From contig DIWL01000011.1 in NCBI GenBank assembly GCA_002428455.1, forward strand, positions 1 to 7,440: a stretch of 7,440 nt of DNA, given 5' to 3'. This document shows, piece by piece, positions 1 through 6,398 of the stretch. The position numbers and the translations under genes are program-made. This stretch comes from Anaerolineaceae bacterium UBA6107. GTDB lineage: Bacteria; Chloroflexota; Anaerolineae; Anaerolineales; Anaerolineaceae. A model generated the notes under the pieces. That model did not search any database. It saw only the letters and a list, made by a program, of their open reading frames with translations, and was not told the DNA's origin. Position 1 is the first letter of the stretch. Every line of letters starts with the position of its first letter.

Positions 1-15
1 TCTTACTTGTTACCT

Positions 16-34
16 GCCTTCGACACGCTCAGGC
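16..34. repeat. Possible dispersed short repeat with weak inverted symmetry
   Basis: The stretch contains CTTCGACACGCTCAGG flanked by GCC and C, with short complementary ends (GCCT and AGGC). Motifs of the form 'CCTTCGACA-x-GCTCAGG' are, as far as I recall, common scattered intergenic repeats in many bacterial genomes, including Chloroflexota. Only one copy is visible here, so the call rests on recall and not on repetition within the window. Confidence 0.25.
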
Positions 35-123
35 GGCGGTTACGGATGAATTGATGGCTTGAATTAATAGTGATTTATTTACCCGACTGGCGATTAGAGG
101 GTGAGGGTGGATTTATAAAGTTT

Positions 124-147
124 GGTGCATTCGCATGTTAACGCACC
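124..147 (-). terminator. Hairpin just after gajB, possible terminator
   Basis: Read on the minus strand, an 8-bp stem (GGTGCGTT against AATGCACC, one G-U pair) with an 8-nt loop begins 9 nt after the gajB stop codon. It is not followed by a clean T-run in that direction: the next bases are AAACTTTATAAA. It is therefore a weak intrinsic terminator at best, or an mRNA 3'-end stabilising hairpin. On the plus strand it is followed by a moderately T-rich stretch. Confidence 0.35.
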
Positions 148-156
148 GTACTACTA

Positions 157-1611
157 TTATTTATTTGGGTTTAAGACTGGTGAGTGTGAGCAGATAGTTA
201 GGGCTTTTGATCCACGAGTCATTGCGACATAAAGGTTTCTTGCATCCAAAACGTCTGCATTGAGGATTACAACAACCTCTGCTTCAAGCCCTTTCAAAAG
301 CAACGTGCTGCCAACGCCCCGCTTTGGCAAAGATCTCCCATAATATCGGTTTTGCTCACGCACCATTATGGCCGCATCATAAAAGGATAAATTATCTGAG
401 CCATCACAAAGTAGAAGTGCCTTAATACATGCCCATAAAACTGCTGGGCGATGTGCTCGTACGCCGTTTTCCCTGTTAATCTCGCTTAACAGGGCTACTG
501 TGGTACGGTATGAAGGTGCATGAATGAAAGCGAGCGCAACCTTTTCGACTTCCGTTGGTGGTTTATGCGCTGTTCCACAGGTAATAGATTGAATACGTTG
601 TTGTAGGGCCTCCGCATCCACGTTAATCATCACGCTATGTGCGAATTGGAGCAGACGCTCTAGAGCATTAAATCCGGTAAGATCAAATGTTCGGGCAAAT
701 GATACCAGATCCTTTAAGTCCACTGCTTCAATAGTGATAGCGCCAGGCGTCTGGCTAGCAAATTGGTGTTGGCTGGTCGGGCTTGTACTATCACCAATGA
801 TAAGAATACGGCTGTCGCTATCTGGTGGTTGAACTTGAGCAGCAATCAGACGTTTTTGATAGTCATCTGTTCCGTTGAGTTCAACCCAACTAACTGACGA
901 AGGAGCCTCTTTTAGGATAATGGGCTCGCCATTAAGTAGATTTTTGCGTACGTCTATTAGCCATTTTCCTAATGGTTCTGATTTAGAGTTTATCCATCGC
1001 CATGGTGTAGTGAGTTCACCAAGGATAGGGAAAAATGTACAGACCTCTTTATCCCAATCCGCTAACCTGTCTTCACCAAACCCAAAGATTGCTTGCATTT
1101 GATCACCAAGCACGCATGTTGGCAGGATCTGAGCAACAGAGGTGATTACGTTATGTTGACGGATTGAACAGTCTTGATATTCATCTACGATAAGCCGCGC
1201 ATAACTCGATATTAGAATATCTTTAACATGACCAGATATTATTAATTTTGCTGCTACAACACGAATATTAGGATAATCAAATTTGGGATTTGCCAACTTT
1301 AAAATGTCTAGGCTATTATTACTCCGCTCTGGGAACGTGGAAATAAGTCGCATACACCATCCATCAATTGTATATATTCGATAAATATTCGAAGGAACAC
1401 CAGCACGATTGAAACGCCCCCGCAGAGCAGCGACACCGGCGTTAGTATGTGTCAATACGAGAATTGGTTTGAGCCCGTTGTGGTGAGTGAGTGCATCGGC
1501 AATTAGATGAGTTTTTCCACACCCAGCTGGAGCGGTTATTAAACCGCGGTCGATCGATAGGATATCTATATCATTCCCAGCCATCAGAAGTCCAAACAAA
1601 GAGATCTTCAA
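157..1611 (-). CDS. gajB: Gabija GajB-like UvrD/Rep-family superfamily 1 helicase
   Basis: This is a predicted ATP-dependent DNA helicase/translocase of the UvrD type and the second subunit of a Gabija-like defence pair. Visible motifs, numbered from the TTG start: Walker A APAGCGKT (27-34), motif Ia LTHTNAGVAALRGR (53-66), a motif-Ib-like TIDGWCMRLI (81-90), DEYQD Walker B (143-147), motif III LGDQMQAIFGF (168-178), PWRW (203-206), a motif-V-like KGLEAEVV (440-447) and motif VI YVAMTRGSKAL (461-471). The protein is compact (484 aa; known GajB is about 490-500 aa), much shorter than UvrD/Rep. The frame opens with TTG, preceded by a modest AGGA. An ATG at 1584 (residue 10) gives 475 aa and starts much closer to the Walker A strand; either could be used. 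The start overlaps the end of the upstream nuclease gene, implying co-transcription and translational coupling. In known Gabija, GajB binds GajA and acts on DNA ends or ssDNA. A generic UvrD-like helicase is the alternative, but the partner argues against it. Confidence 0.78.
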   Translation of the reverse strand: MKISLFGLLMAGNDIDILSIDRGLITAPAGCGKTHLIADALTHHNGLKPILVLTHTNAGVAALRGRFNRAGVPSNIYRIYTIDGWCMRLISTFPERSNNSLDILKLANPKFDYPNIRVVAAKLIISGHVKDILISSYARLIVDEYQDCSIRQHNVITSVAQILPTCVLGDQMQAIFGFGEDRLADWDKEVCTFFPILGELTTPWRWINSKSEPLGKWLIDVRKNLLNGEPIILKEAPSSVSWVELNGTDDYQKRLIAAQVQPPDSDSRILIIGDSTSPTSQHQFASQTPGAITIEAVDLKDLVSFARTFDLTGFNALERLLQFAHSVMINVDAEALQQRIQSITCGTAHKPPTEVEKVALAFIHAPSYRTTVALLSEINRENGVRAHRPAVLWACIKALLLCDGSDNLSFYDAAIMVREQNRYYGRSLPKRGVGSTLLLKGLEAEVVVILNADVLDARNLYVAMTRGSKALTICSHSPVLNPNK

Positions 1612-3298
1612 TTAGAGTCCTAAATCCTGGATCTGCATTTTCCAAATCAGGATAAACGATATCGCATGCAACATCCGCCATCCATGTGATGGTTTTGAAC
1701 CATCCGGCGCTCTTTGTCCTTGACGCTTTACCAAGAATTAAGCGGCTATCGCGAGTAATTGTTCCACTCAATATTTCCTCTTGAATTCCGTTCAAATCTA
1801 TTCTGTTATGCGAAGTAGACTTGATATGATTATTGATTAGATCTTCACCTTGTAGCTCGACTGCTCGGTTAATTAGATTGCTTACTCCATCCTTTGTAAG
1901 ACTCAAGAACAGCTCATCTTCCAATGAACGCCCGTCTCGCCACGCGATTACTTTACCACCATTGGCTTTGAAGTCAGCTTCCACTTTTGGGGACGGCTTT
2001 ATATCGTCATCCCGAACGATTGCGGTCCGATAACCCAGAGAGCGGAATGTATTTGCACGCCGAAAGGGTGTTTCAGGATCTCCTCCACCCGAGTCTATGA
2101 GGGCAACACCAAGAGCAGTAATGGCATTATGTCCATTCGCTACTCGCTGATGGTCGAGTCCACGAATTAGGCCAACTTCACTGGCACCTTCGCAAATAAT
2201 GACAGAAGGCGCGAGAAATGCGTGAGGATACCGTCGTATCGTACCTTGGATTTCATCCTCAATTCCGACAGTCAGCAACGTATTGGCTGCTGGTCGAGTA
2301 ACGAACAGTTGATTTCCATTCAGTTCCTGTAATACAATTGGTGAGTGCGTAGTCATGAACACTTGAAGTGGTGGGATCTTCTCCTTCGCACCCAACGAAT
2401 CAAGGAGACGAATGATTCGATGCGGTTCCAGTCCATGCTCCAATTCGTCAATCAGAATTATGCTCGAACGTGTTGCAGTTTTCCGCTGAAGACCAGCGAT
2501 GAGAAGTCTTGTTGAACCGATCCCCAATCCCCTTAGTGGTATACCTTCATTATCATGAAGGGAAATGGTTCCTTCGCTAAACGATACAGAATGTGCGTCG
2601 AGCATAGCTTTGACTTTTTCGCCTACTGGGATGCCTAGCTCATTAGCTGTGGTAGCAACAATGCCAAGGGTTTCACCGAGTTGATCTTGAACCTCCTCGC
2701 CAAATGCCACACGTGCATCACGGGCTGCCTTTGCCAATGCAGCCGATGCGTCCGCACGTTCCTCTGAAATGGAATTTAGTACGGAGCCATGTCGCCAGCC
2801 AAGATGATATTCGGCCATCAAGCCAATCCGGGTTGGTGCTAAGCGAACGCGGTCACCCCAAATCAGATTCCGGGACAAGCCTTGTGCTTCTGCACGTTCC
2901 GATACCAATGACCATGAAGGTTCCAAGTCGCTTGCGACTGTAAGTCTGATAGTCAATACGGTTTCAGAGTCCTTTTCTGGTTCGTCTTCGATTTTTCCGG
3001 TCTGCGAATCGAAGCTCCGTAGATACATTCCATAGACTTCGAGGTTCTTCAGTGCATCATCAAGTTCTCCAATGGTTATAGAGATACTAACAGGTGTATC
3101 GACATCCAGTAAATGAAAATCCGCATCGGAGAATTGGATATTGCGTCGAGCACCTAGACAGAAATCGATAGCGTCAAGAATGGAAGACTTTCCACTATCA
3201 CCGGGACCGATTAGGCAGTTGATACCAGGAGAAGGACACCATTCGAATTTCTGAATACAACGAAAATGATTGATCTCAACTTTGCGGATTCTCGGCAT
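1571..3298 (-). CDS. gajA: Gabija GajA-like OLD-family ATP-dependent endonuclease (ABC ATPase + TOPRIM)
   Basis: This is a predicted DNA endonuclease of the overcoming-lysogenization-defect (OLD) family, and the sensor/nuclease of a Gabija-like anti-phage system. The N-terminal ABC/SMC-type ATPase shows Walker A GPGDSGKS (31-38), a signature-like RGLGIGSTRLL (256-266), Walker B IILIDELEHGLEPH (280-293, with D284 and E285) and an H-loop TTHSP (316-320). The insert at about 60-250 matches the place of the OLD dimerisation region. The C-terminal TOPRIM domain shows IICEGASEVGLI (E370, E374), RDDD (429-432), SLEDELF (458-464), and a lysine-rich K529-S-A-G-W-F-K535 that may hold the catalytic lysine of class 2 OLD nucleases. 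The length of 575 aa agrees with known GajA (about 578 aa). The ATG start is supported by a strong GAAGGAG seven bases upstream. The gene is immediately followed by, and overlaps, the UvrD-like helicase, the hallmark of class 2 OLD/Gabija loci. It is less GC-rich than the neighbouring core genes. A solitary OLD nuclease (class 1) and PARIS are less likely, because the partner is a helicase. Confidence 0.82.
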   Translation of the reverse strand: MPRIRKVEINHFRCIQKFEWCPSPGINCLIGPGDSGKSSILDAIDFCLGARRNIQFSDADFHLLDVDTPVSISITIGELDDALKNLEVYGMYLRSFDSQTGKIEDEPEKDSETVLTIRLTVASDLEPSWSLVSERAEAQGLSRNLIWGDRVRLAPTRIGLMAEYHLGWRHGSVLNSISEERADASAALAKAARDARVAFGEEVQDQLGETLGIVATTANELGIPVGEKVKAMLDAHSVSFSEGTISLHDNEGIPLRGLGIGSTRLLIAGLQRKTATRSSIILIDELEHGLEPHRIIRLLDSLGAKEKIPPLQVFMTTHSPIVLQELNGNQLFVTRPAANTLLTVGIEDEIQGTIRRYPHAFLAPSVIICEGASEVGLIRGLDHQRVANGHNAITALGVALIDSGGGDPETPFRRANTFRSLGYRTAIVRDDDIKPSPKVEADFKANGGKVIAWRDGRSLEDELFLSLTKDGVSNLINRAVELQGEDLINNHIKSTSHNRIDLNGIQEEILSGTITRDSRLILGKASRTKSAGWFKTITWMADVACDIVYPDLENADPGFRTLIEDLFVWTSDGWE

Positions 3299-3305
3299 TA
3301 GCTTG

Positions 3306-3312
3306 CTCCTTC
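3306..3312 (-). promoter_or_regulatory. Strong ribosome binding site of gajA
   Basis: On the minus strand GAAGGAG lies seven bases before the ATG at 3298. This fixes the gajA start and makes upstream alternatives unnecessary. Confidence 0.8.
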
Positions 3313-3673
3313 AGTTAATTGCTTTACGACACTGCCCTGCAAAATGACAGAAATGCTCTTTGTGAGGACAAGTTTTTAAAATAATATGTGTTATCTGCCA
3401 GAAGTGGGTTTCATCGTTGTTAGTACCGGCCGAAATTGTAACTGATACGTTTAATCAATGATTACCTAATTAGAATAATGAACTTTCAATGATTCGCTGG
3501 TATGAATGACAATATATACATAAGAGTCTGCAGAGAAGTTAATTTTGAGCCACGACCAAAGTAAATCACCATTAGGTCCGATAACATAAATACCGATTAT
3601 GGGTTTATACATATCCCCATTGATATTAATTATATTCATTACCAATATCCATGCAATCAAAAACACTGCAATC
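3313..3673. other. AT-rich intergenic region between surE and gajA
   Basis: About 360 bp without a convincing gene. It is clearly AT-richer than anything to its right. A minus-strand frame at 3466-3675 (69 codons from TTG, or 57 from an internal ATG at 3639) has a hydrophobic first 15 residues but no Shine-Dalgarno, no recognised family, and begins inside the surE terminator; I do not call it a gene. The gajA promoter should lie here. The best hexamer pair I find reading toward gajA is TTGTCC (3366-3371) and TGTCAT (3344-3349), 16 bp apart, which is weak. An alternative -10, TATTAT, lacks a -35. A 13-bp palindrome lies at 3452-3464. Confidence 0.5.
3452..3464. repeat. 13-bp palindrome upstream of gajA
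   Basis: TAATCA and TGATTA are perfect inverted copies around a single central A. A second palindrome, CTAATTAG, follows at 3466-3473. They lie about 155 bp before the gajA start. They could be an operator, but in AT-rich DNA such palindromes also arise by chance. Confidence 0.3.
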
Positions 3674-3682
3674 AAAAAACAC
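3652..3682. repeat. 15/16-bp tandem direct repeat
   Basis: TGCAATCAAAAACAC (3652-3666) is followed directly by TGCAATCAAAAAACAC (3667-3682), differing only by one extra A. The second copy supplies the T-run and the foot of the surE terminator (minus strand). The pair marks the junction between the core locus and the AT-rich spacer leading to the defence genes. Confidence 0.8.
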
Positions 3683-3703
3683 CGGATTGTCAGACAGATC
3701 CGA
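3674..3703 (-). terminator. Intrinsic terminator of surE
   Basis: Read on the minus strand: TCGGAT, a bulged C, TGT, loop CTG, ACA, ATCCGG, then TG and six T. This is a 9-bp stem with one bulge and one T-G pair, followed by a U-run. The stem contains the surE stop codon (3690-3692), so the gene ends within its own terminator. The terminator should insulate surE from the downstream gajA operon. Confidence 0.65.
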
Positions 3704-4481
3704 GTATTTCATCAGTCGACCAATCCAAACCGCGTAAGCGTACCAGCAGATCATGCGCGGTAAGGTCGAGCTGGATGGGCGTGATCGAGACGTAGCCAGC
3801 CTGCAGATCCCCAAAATCCGTTCCTGTCTCAGGTACACCGGTGGGGGCTTCACCGCCGATCCAATAGTATGGCCGGCCGCGTGGATCTTCCCGTTTGACC
3901 AGTTCATCGCGGTAAATTCGCAGCCCCTGCCGGGATATCCGATATCCTTTAAGCCCGGTTAGCGGCAGGTACGGAACATTGACGTTCAAGAGTATGTTTT
4001 TCGGGAGATCCAAATTCAGCATTTTTGTAGTCACCACGCGCGCCGCGACAGCTGCGGTGGAGTAATCGAGTGTGCCGTTAAAATACTCTGGCGCGTCCAG
4101 CGAAACCGCCACCCCGCATACCCCGCCTATCGCTGCTTCCATGGCGGCTGTCACCGTACCGGAATAGGTCACATCATGCCCGATGTTAGCATTCGAATTG
4201 ATCCCCGAGACGACCACGTCAATGGAAGATTCGATCACCCCCATCAAAGCCAGGGCAACACAATCGGAGGGAGCCCCGTCGCAGGTAAGCGCACGCGTGC
4301 CATCTGCCAGCACGGCCGGCTTAACGCGCAGCGGGCGGTTGAGCGTTTTAACGTGCCCCGATGCTGACCAGTTGTGATCCGGAGCCAGGATCGACACCTC
4401 TCCCAATTTGCGCAGTTCCTGCGCCAGCGCGAGCAGTCCGGGGGCATATACGCCGTCATCGTTGGTGATCAATATGTTCAT
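3690..4481 (-). CDS. surE: 5'/3'-nucleotidase SurE
   Basis: SurE is a cytoplasmic, metal-dependent phosphatase that dephosphorylates nucleoside 5'- and 3'-monophosphates; family members also act on short polyphosphate. The 263-aa length is usual. The N-terminal MNILITNDDG gives metal ligands D8 and D9. APDHNWSASGH (33-43) supplies S39, and SGINSNANIG (92-101) supplies N95, which completes the metal site known from SurE structures. CDGAPSDC (67-74) and YSGTVTAAMEA (106-116) are the other family signatures. The ATG start puts the first beta strand right at the N-terminus, as in the family; only a weak GGA precedes it. It is transcribed away from rpsB and has its own -10 element about 32 bp upstream and its own terminator, so it appears monocistronic. 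Its base composition matches the rpsB cluster, so it belongs to the core genome. Confidence 0.96.
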   Translation of the reverse strand: MNILITNDDGVYAPGLLALAQELRKLGEVSILAPDHNWSASGHVKTLNRPLRVKPAVLADGTRALTCDGAPSDCVALALMGVIESSIDVVVSGINSNANIGHDVTYSGTVTAAMEAAIGGVCGVAVSLDAPEYFNGTLDYSTAAVAARVVTTKMLNLDLPKNILLNVNVPYLPLTGLKGYRISRQGLRIYRDELVKREDPRGRPYYWIGGEAPTGVPETGTDFGDLQAGYVSITPIQLDLTAHDLLVRLRGLDWSTDEILGSV

Positions 4482-4512
4482 GGATTTTTCCGTAAATCTG
4501 AATTTGAAATAA

Positions 4513-4518
4513 ATTATA
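4513..4518 (-). promoter_or_regulatory. -10 element of the surE promoter
   Basis: On the minus strand a perfect TATAAT is followed by an AT-rich stretch, with a predicted transcription start about 25 nt before the surE ATG. I see no good -35 hexamer at 16-18 bp, so the site is supported only by the -10 and its position. Confidence 0.5.
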
Positions 4519-4565
4519 CCCGTTGAACATAGCCTGATTGATTGATTTTACGACTATCCGTGAAA

Positions 4566-4594
4566 AATACACCTCTGGAATTTTATGATATAAT
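4566..4594 (+). promoter_or_regulatory. Extended -10 promoter of rpsB-tsf
   Basis: TGATATAAT (4586-4594) is a consensus -10 with the TGn extension. The -35 position (4566-4571, AATACA, 17-bp spacer) matches only the last three bases of the consensus, which is common where an extended -10 is present. Predicted transcription start is near 4601, giving a leader of about 118 nt. It is divergent from the surE -10, about 70 bp away. Confidence 0.65.
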
Positions 4595-4600
4595 TCGTCG

Positions 4601-4719
4601 GCTGTGGTGCTAAACCGCAGACTATCACACGCGCCATCCGATCTCACCTGCGTGCTGCAACAAGCAGTGATGGTGAGGCTAAAGAAGGCGCTAGAGAAAA
4701 CGCAAAGGAGTAATACCCC
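4601..4719 (+). promoter_or_regulatory. Structured 5' leader of rpsB, candidate S2 autoregulatory element
   Basis: The long untranslated leader folds by eye into two units. Unit 1 is a 7-bp hairpin at the 5' end, CTGTGGT (4602-4608) with ACCGCAG (4614-4620), one G-U pair, loop GCTAA. Unit 2 has three nested perfect helices: GCGCC (4631-4635) with GGCGC (4687-4691), CTCACC (4643-4648) with GGTGAG (4672-4677), and CTGC (4655-4658) with GCAG (4664-4667) closed by AACAA. The ribosome site AAAGGAG (4704-4710) lies just 3' of the second unit, nine bases before the ATG. In E. coli, rpsB-tsf is known to be repressed by S2 through its leader. That this leader does the same is inference; I do not recognise it as a described RNA family. 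Confidence 0.5.
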
Positions 4720-5721
4720 ATGAGTTCTATTATTTCCATGAAGTCCCTGTTGGAAAGCGGCGTCCATTTCGGTCACCGCACAAATAAATGGAATCCGTTG
4801 ATGCGCCCTTACATCTTCACCGAGCGCAACGGCATCCATATCATCGACCTGCAGCAAACCGTAAAACTGCTTACCGCTGCCTACAATCTGGTTCGCGACA
4901 CGGCTGCCCAGGGTGGCGTTATTCTGTTTGTTGGCACCAAACGCCAGGCTCAGGAAACCATCGCTGAAGAAGCCATCCGCTGTGGTATGCCCTATGTTAC
5001 CGAGCGCTGGCTGGGCGGCATGCTCACCAACTGGTCCACCATGTTCAATCGTATCCAGGAACTTGAAAAACTGGAGCGCATGCACGAGACCGGTGAGATC
5101 AAACGCCTGACCAAGAAGGAAGGCCTGCTCATCGATCGCGAAATCAAACGTTTGCAGACCCACCTATCCGGTGTGCGGAACATGAAACGCGTCCCCGATC
5201 TGGTGTTCATTGTGGATGTGATGCGCGAACATACCGCGGTTCACGAAGCCAACCTCAAGGGTATTCCCCTGATCGCCCTGGTCGACACCAATTGTGACCC
5301 TCGCACCGTTGACTATGTGATCCCCTCCAATGATGATGCCATCCGTGCCATCAAACTCCTCGTAGGGAAGATGGCTGACGCAGTTATTGAAGGCAGAACC
5401 ATGGTCAAGGATGTGGATCGTGACGAAACGCTCACAGTCACCACCCCGGCTGAACGCGCTGCCGCCGGTGCCAGACCGCGCTTCGAAGAAGAGGTTGAAC
5501 TTGACGACAAGGACCTGCTTGGCGCATCCACCCTGGCCAAACTTGGTCCATCAGTAGAAGAAATCGCCGCTGCAGAAATCGTTGAAGAGGTAGTTGATGA
5601 AACAGCTGCTTCAGTATTGCCGGTGGAAGTGATCGAAGAAGAGATCGATAAAACAACGGCCAAGGTAAAGAAAGCCAAGATCAAGACCGAAGAAGATGTT
5701 AAAAGCGAAGTTGAAGAATAG
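4720..5721 (+). CDS. rpsB: 30S ribosomal protein S2 with a long acidic C-terminal extension
   Basis: S2 is a small-subunit protein that joins late in 30S assembly and sits near the mRNA exit side. Family signatures run in order: LLESGVHFGHRTNKWNPLM near residues 10-28, IHIIDLQQT, LFVGTKRQAQ near 68, YVTERWLGGMLTNW (92-105), VPDLVFIVDV near 158, and GIPLIALVDTNCDP near 181. The usual S2 core ends at about residue 226, yet the protein is 333 aa. The remaining 100 or so residues form a low-complexity tail rich in E, D, A and V, with a short lysine-rich patch near the end (KVKKAKIK), probably disordered. The start is fixed by AAAGGAG nine bases upstream. It is first in an operon with tsf (54-bp gap) and is driven by the extended -10 promoter. 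Confidence 0.97.
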   Translation: MSSIISMKSLLESGVHFGHRTNKWNPLMRPYIFTERNGIHIIDLQQTVKLLTAAYNLVRDTAAQGGVILFVGTKRQAQETIAEEAIRCGMPYVTERWLGGMLTNWSTMFNRIQELEKLERMHETGEIKRLTKKEGLLIDREIKRLQTHLSGVRNMKRVPDLVFIVDVMREHTAVHEANLKGIPLIALVDTNCDPRTVDYVIPSNDDAIRAIKLLVGKMADAVIEGRTMVKDVDRDETLTVTTPAERAAAGARPRFEEEVELDDKDLLGASTLAKLGPSVEEIAAAEIVEEVVDETAASVLPVEVIEEEIDKTTAKVKKAKIKTEEDVKSEVEE

Positions 5722-5775
5722 AAAGAATTACACCTGGTTGTTGACCGGTGAACCACTGGAGAATAAGGAATAAAA

Positions 5776-6390
5776 ATGGAAATTACGACTGAAATGATCA
5801 AATCACTACGCGAGACCACCGGCGCCGGAATCCTGGATTGCCGGAAAGCCCTTGAACAATCCAATGGTGACCTTAAAGCCGCCATGGATTTTTTGCGTGA
5901 AAAGGGATTGGCCACCGCAACAAAACGCTCTGCCCGCACCGCTTCTGAAGGCACCGTTGAATTGTATTCACACGGTAACGGACGCGTAGGTGTAATGGTT
6001 GAAGTGAACTCTGAATCTGATTTTGTGGGCCGCTCGGATGCCTTCCGCACCCTGGCGCACGAAATTGCCCTGCAGATCGCGGCGACCTCGCCTGAGTTCA
6101 TCCTGGAATCGGACATTCCCGAATCAGTGATCGAACGCGAGACCAAGATCGCCACAGCCAAGGCAAAAGAAGAAGGCAAACCTGAGGCAATCCTCCCACG
6201 GATCGTGGAAGGCGCTTTGAAGAAATACAAAACCGAATTTGTGCTGATGAACCAGCCGTACATCCGTGATGAAAGCATCACCGTTCAGGAACTGCTCAAC
6301 CAGAACATTGCCGCACTCGGTGAAAACATCATCGTTCGGCGCTTCGTCCGCTGGGCGCTCGGTGAAGCTTCAGTAACAGAGTCAGAATAA
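5776..6390 (+). CDS. tsf: Translation elongation factor Ts (short form)
   Basis: EF-Ts is the cytoplasmic guanine-nucleotide exchange factor that regenerates EF-Tu-GTP. The N-terminal UBA-like domain (about 1-50) carries TTGAGILDCRKAL (14-26). The core holds NSESDFVG (78-85), which corresponds to the TDFV motif that inserts into EF-Tu; D82 and F83 are kept while the Thr is replaced by Ser. The C-terminus has the conserved LGENIIVRRF. At 204 aa this is the short EF-Ts type lacking much of the second core subdomain and the coiled coil of the 283-aa E. coli protein, as in Thermus and several other phyla. AAGGA lies six bases before the ATG. It follows rpsB and is presumably co-transcribed with it; an intrinsic terminator follows directly. 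Confidence 0.97.
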   Translation: MEITTEMIKSLRETTGAGILDCRKALEQSNGDLKAAMDFLREKGLATATKRSARTASEGTVELYSHGNGRVGVMVEVNSESDFVGRSDAFRTLAHEIALQIAATSPEFILESDIPESVIERETKIATAKAKEEGKPEAILPRIVEGALKKYKTEFVLMNQPYIRDESITVQELLNQNIAALGENIIVRRFVRWALGEASVTESE

Positions 6391-6398
6391 CACCCCCG

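Noticed and set aside
157..3298. Other two-gene systems with an OLD/ABC-type ATPase, such as PARIS or a Septu-like pair
   Set aside because: The second gene is a UvrD-like helicase with motifs I-III and VI, and the TOPRIM domain is fused to the ATPase, which fits Gabija only.
3313..3673. Retron-like or toxin-antitoxin RNA in the AT-rich spacer
   Set aside because: No reverse transcriptase, no long stable hairpin and no repeat array is visible; only short palindromes and the 15/16-bp tandem pair.
3466..3675. 69-codon minus-strand frame with a hydrophobic N-terminus between surE and gajA
   Set aside because: Its TTG start lies in the surE terminator T-run, no Shine-Dalgarno precedes it or the internal ATG, and nothing in it is recognisable. 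A genuine small gene starting at the internal ATG (3639) is not excluded.
4456..5163. 235-codon minus-strand open frame over the rpsB leader and 5' half of rpsB
   Set aside because: Antisense to a certain gene and its promoter, and crosses the divergent promoter region; no recognisable domain.
5722..5775. Possible hairpin in the rpsB-tsf gap
   Set aside because: Only a 5-bp TGGTT/AACCA pairing with an 11-nt loop and no T-run; too weak to call.
5313..6281. 322-codon minus-strand open frame antisense to rpsB and tsf
   Set aside because: It lies opposite two certain genes, is Ser/Arg-rich as expected from the reverse of acidic and Ala-rich codons, and matches no family.
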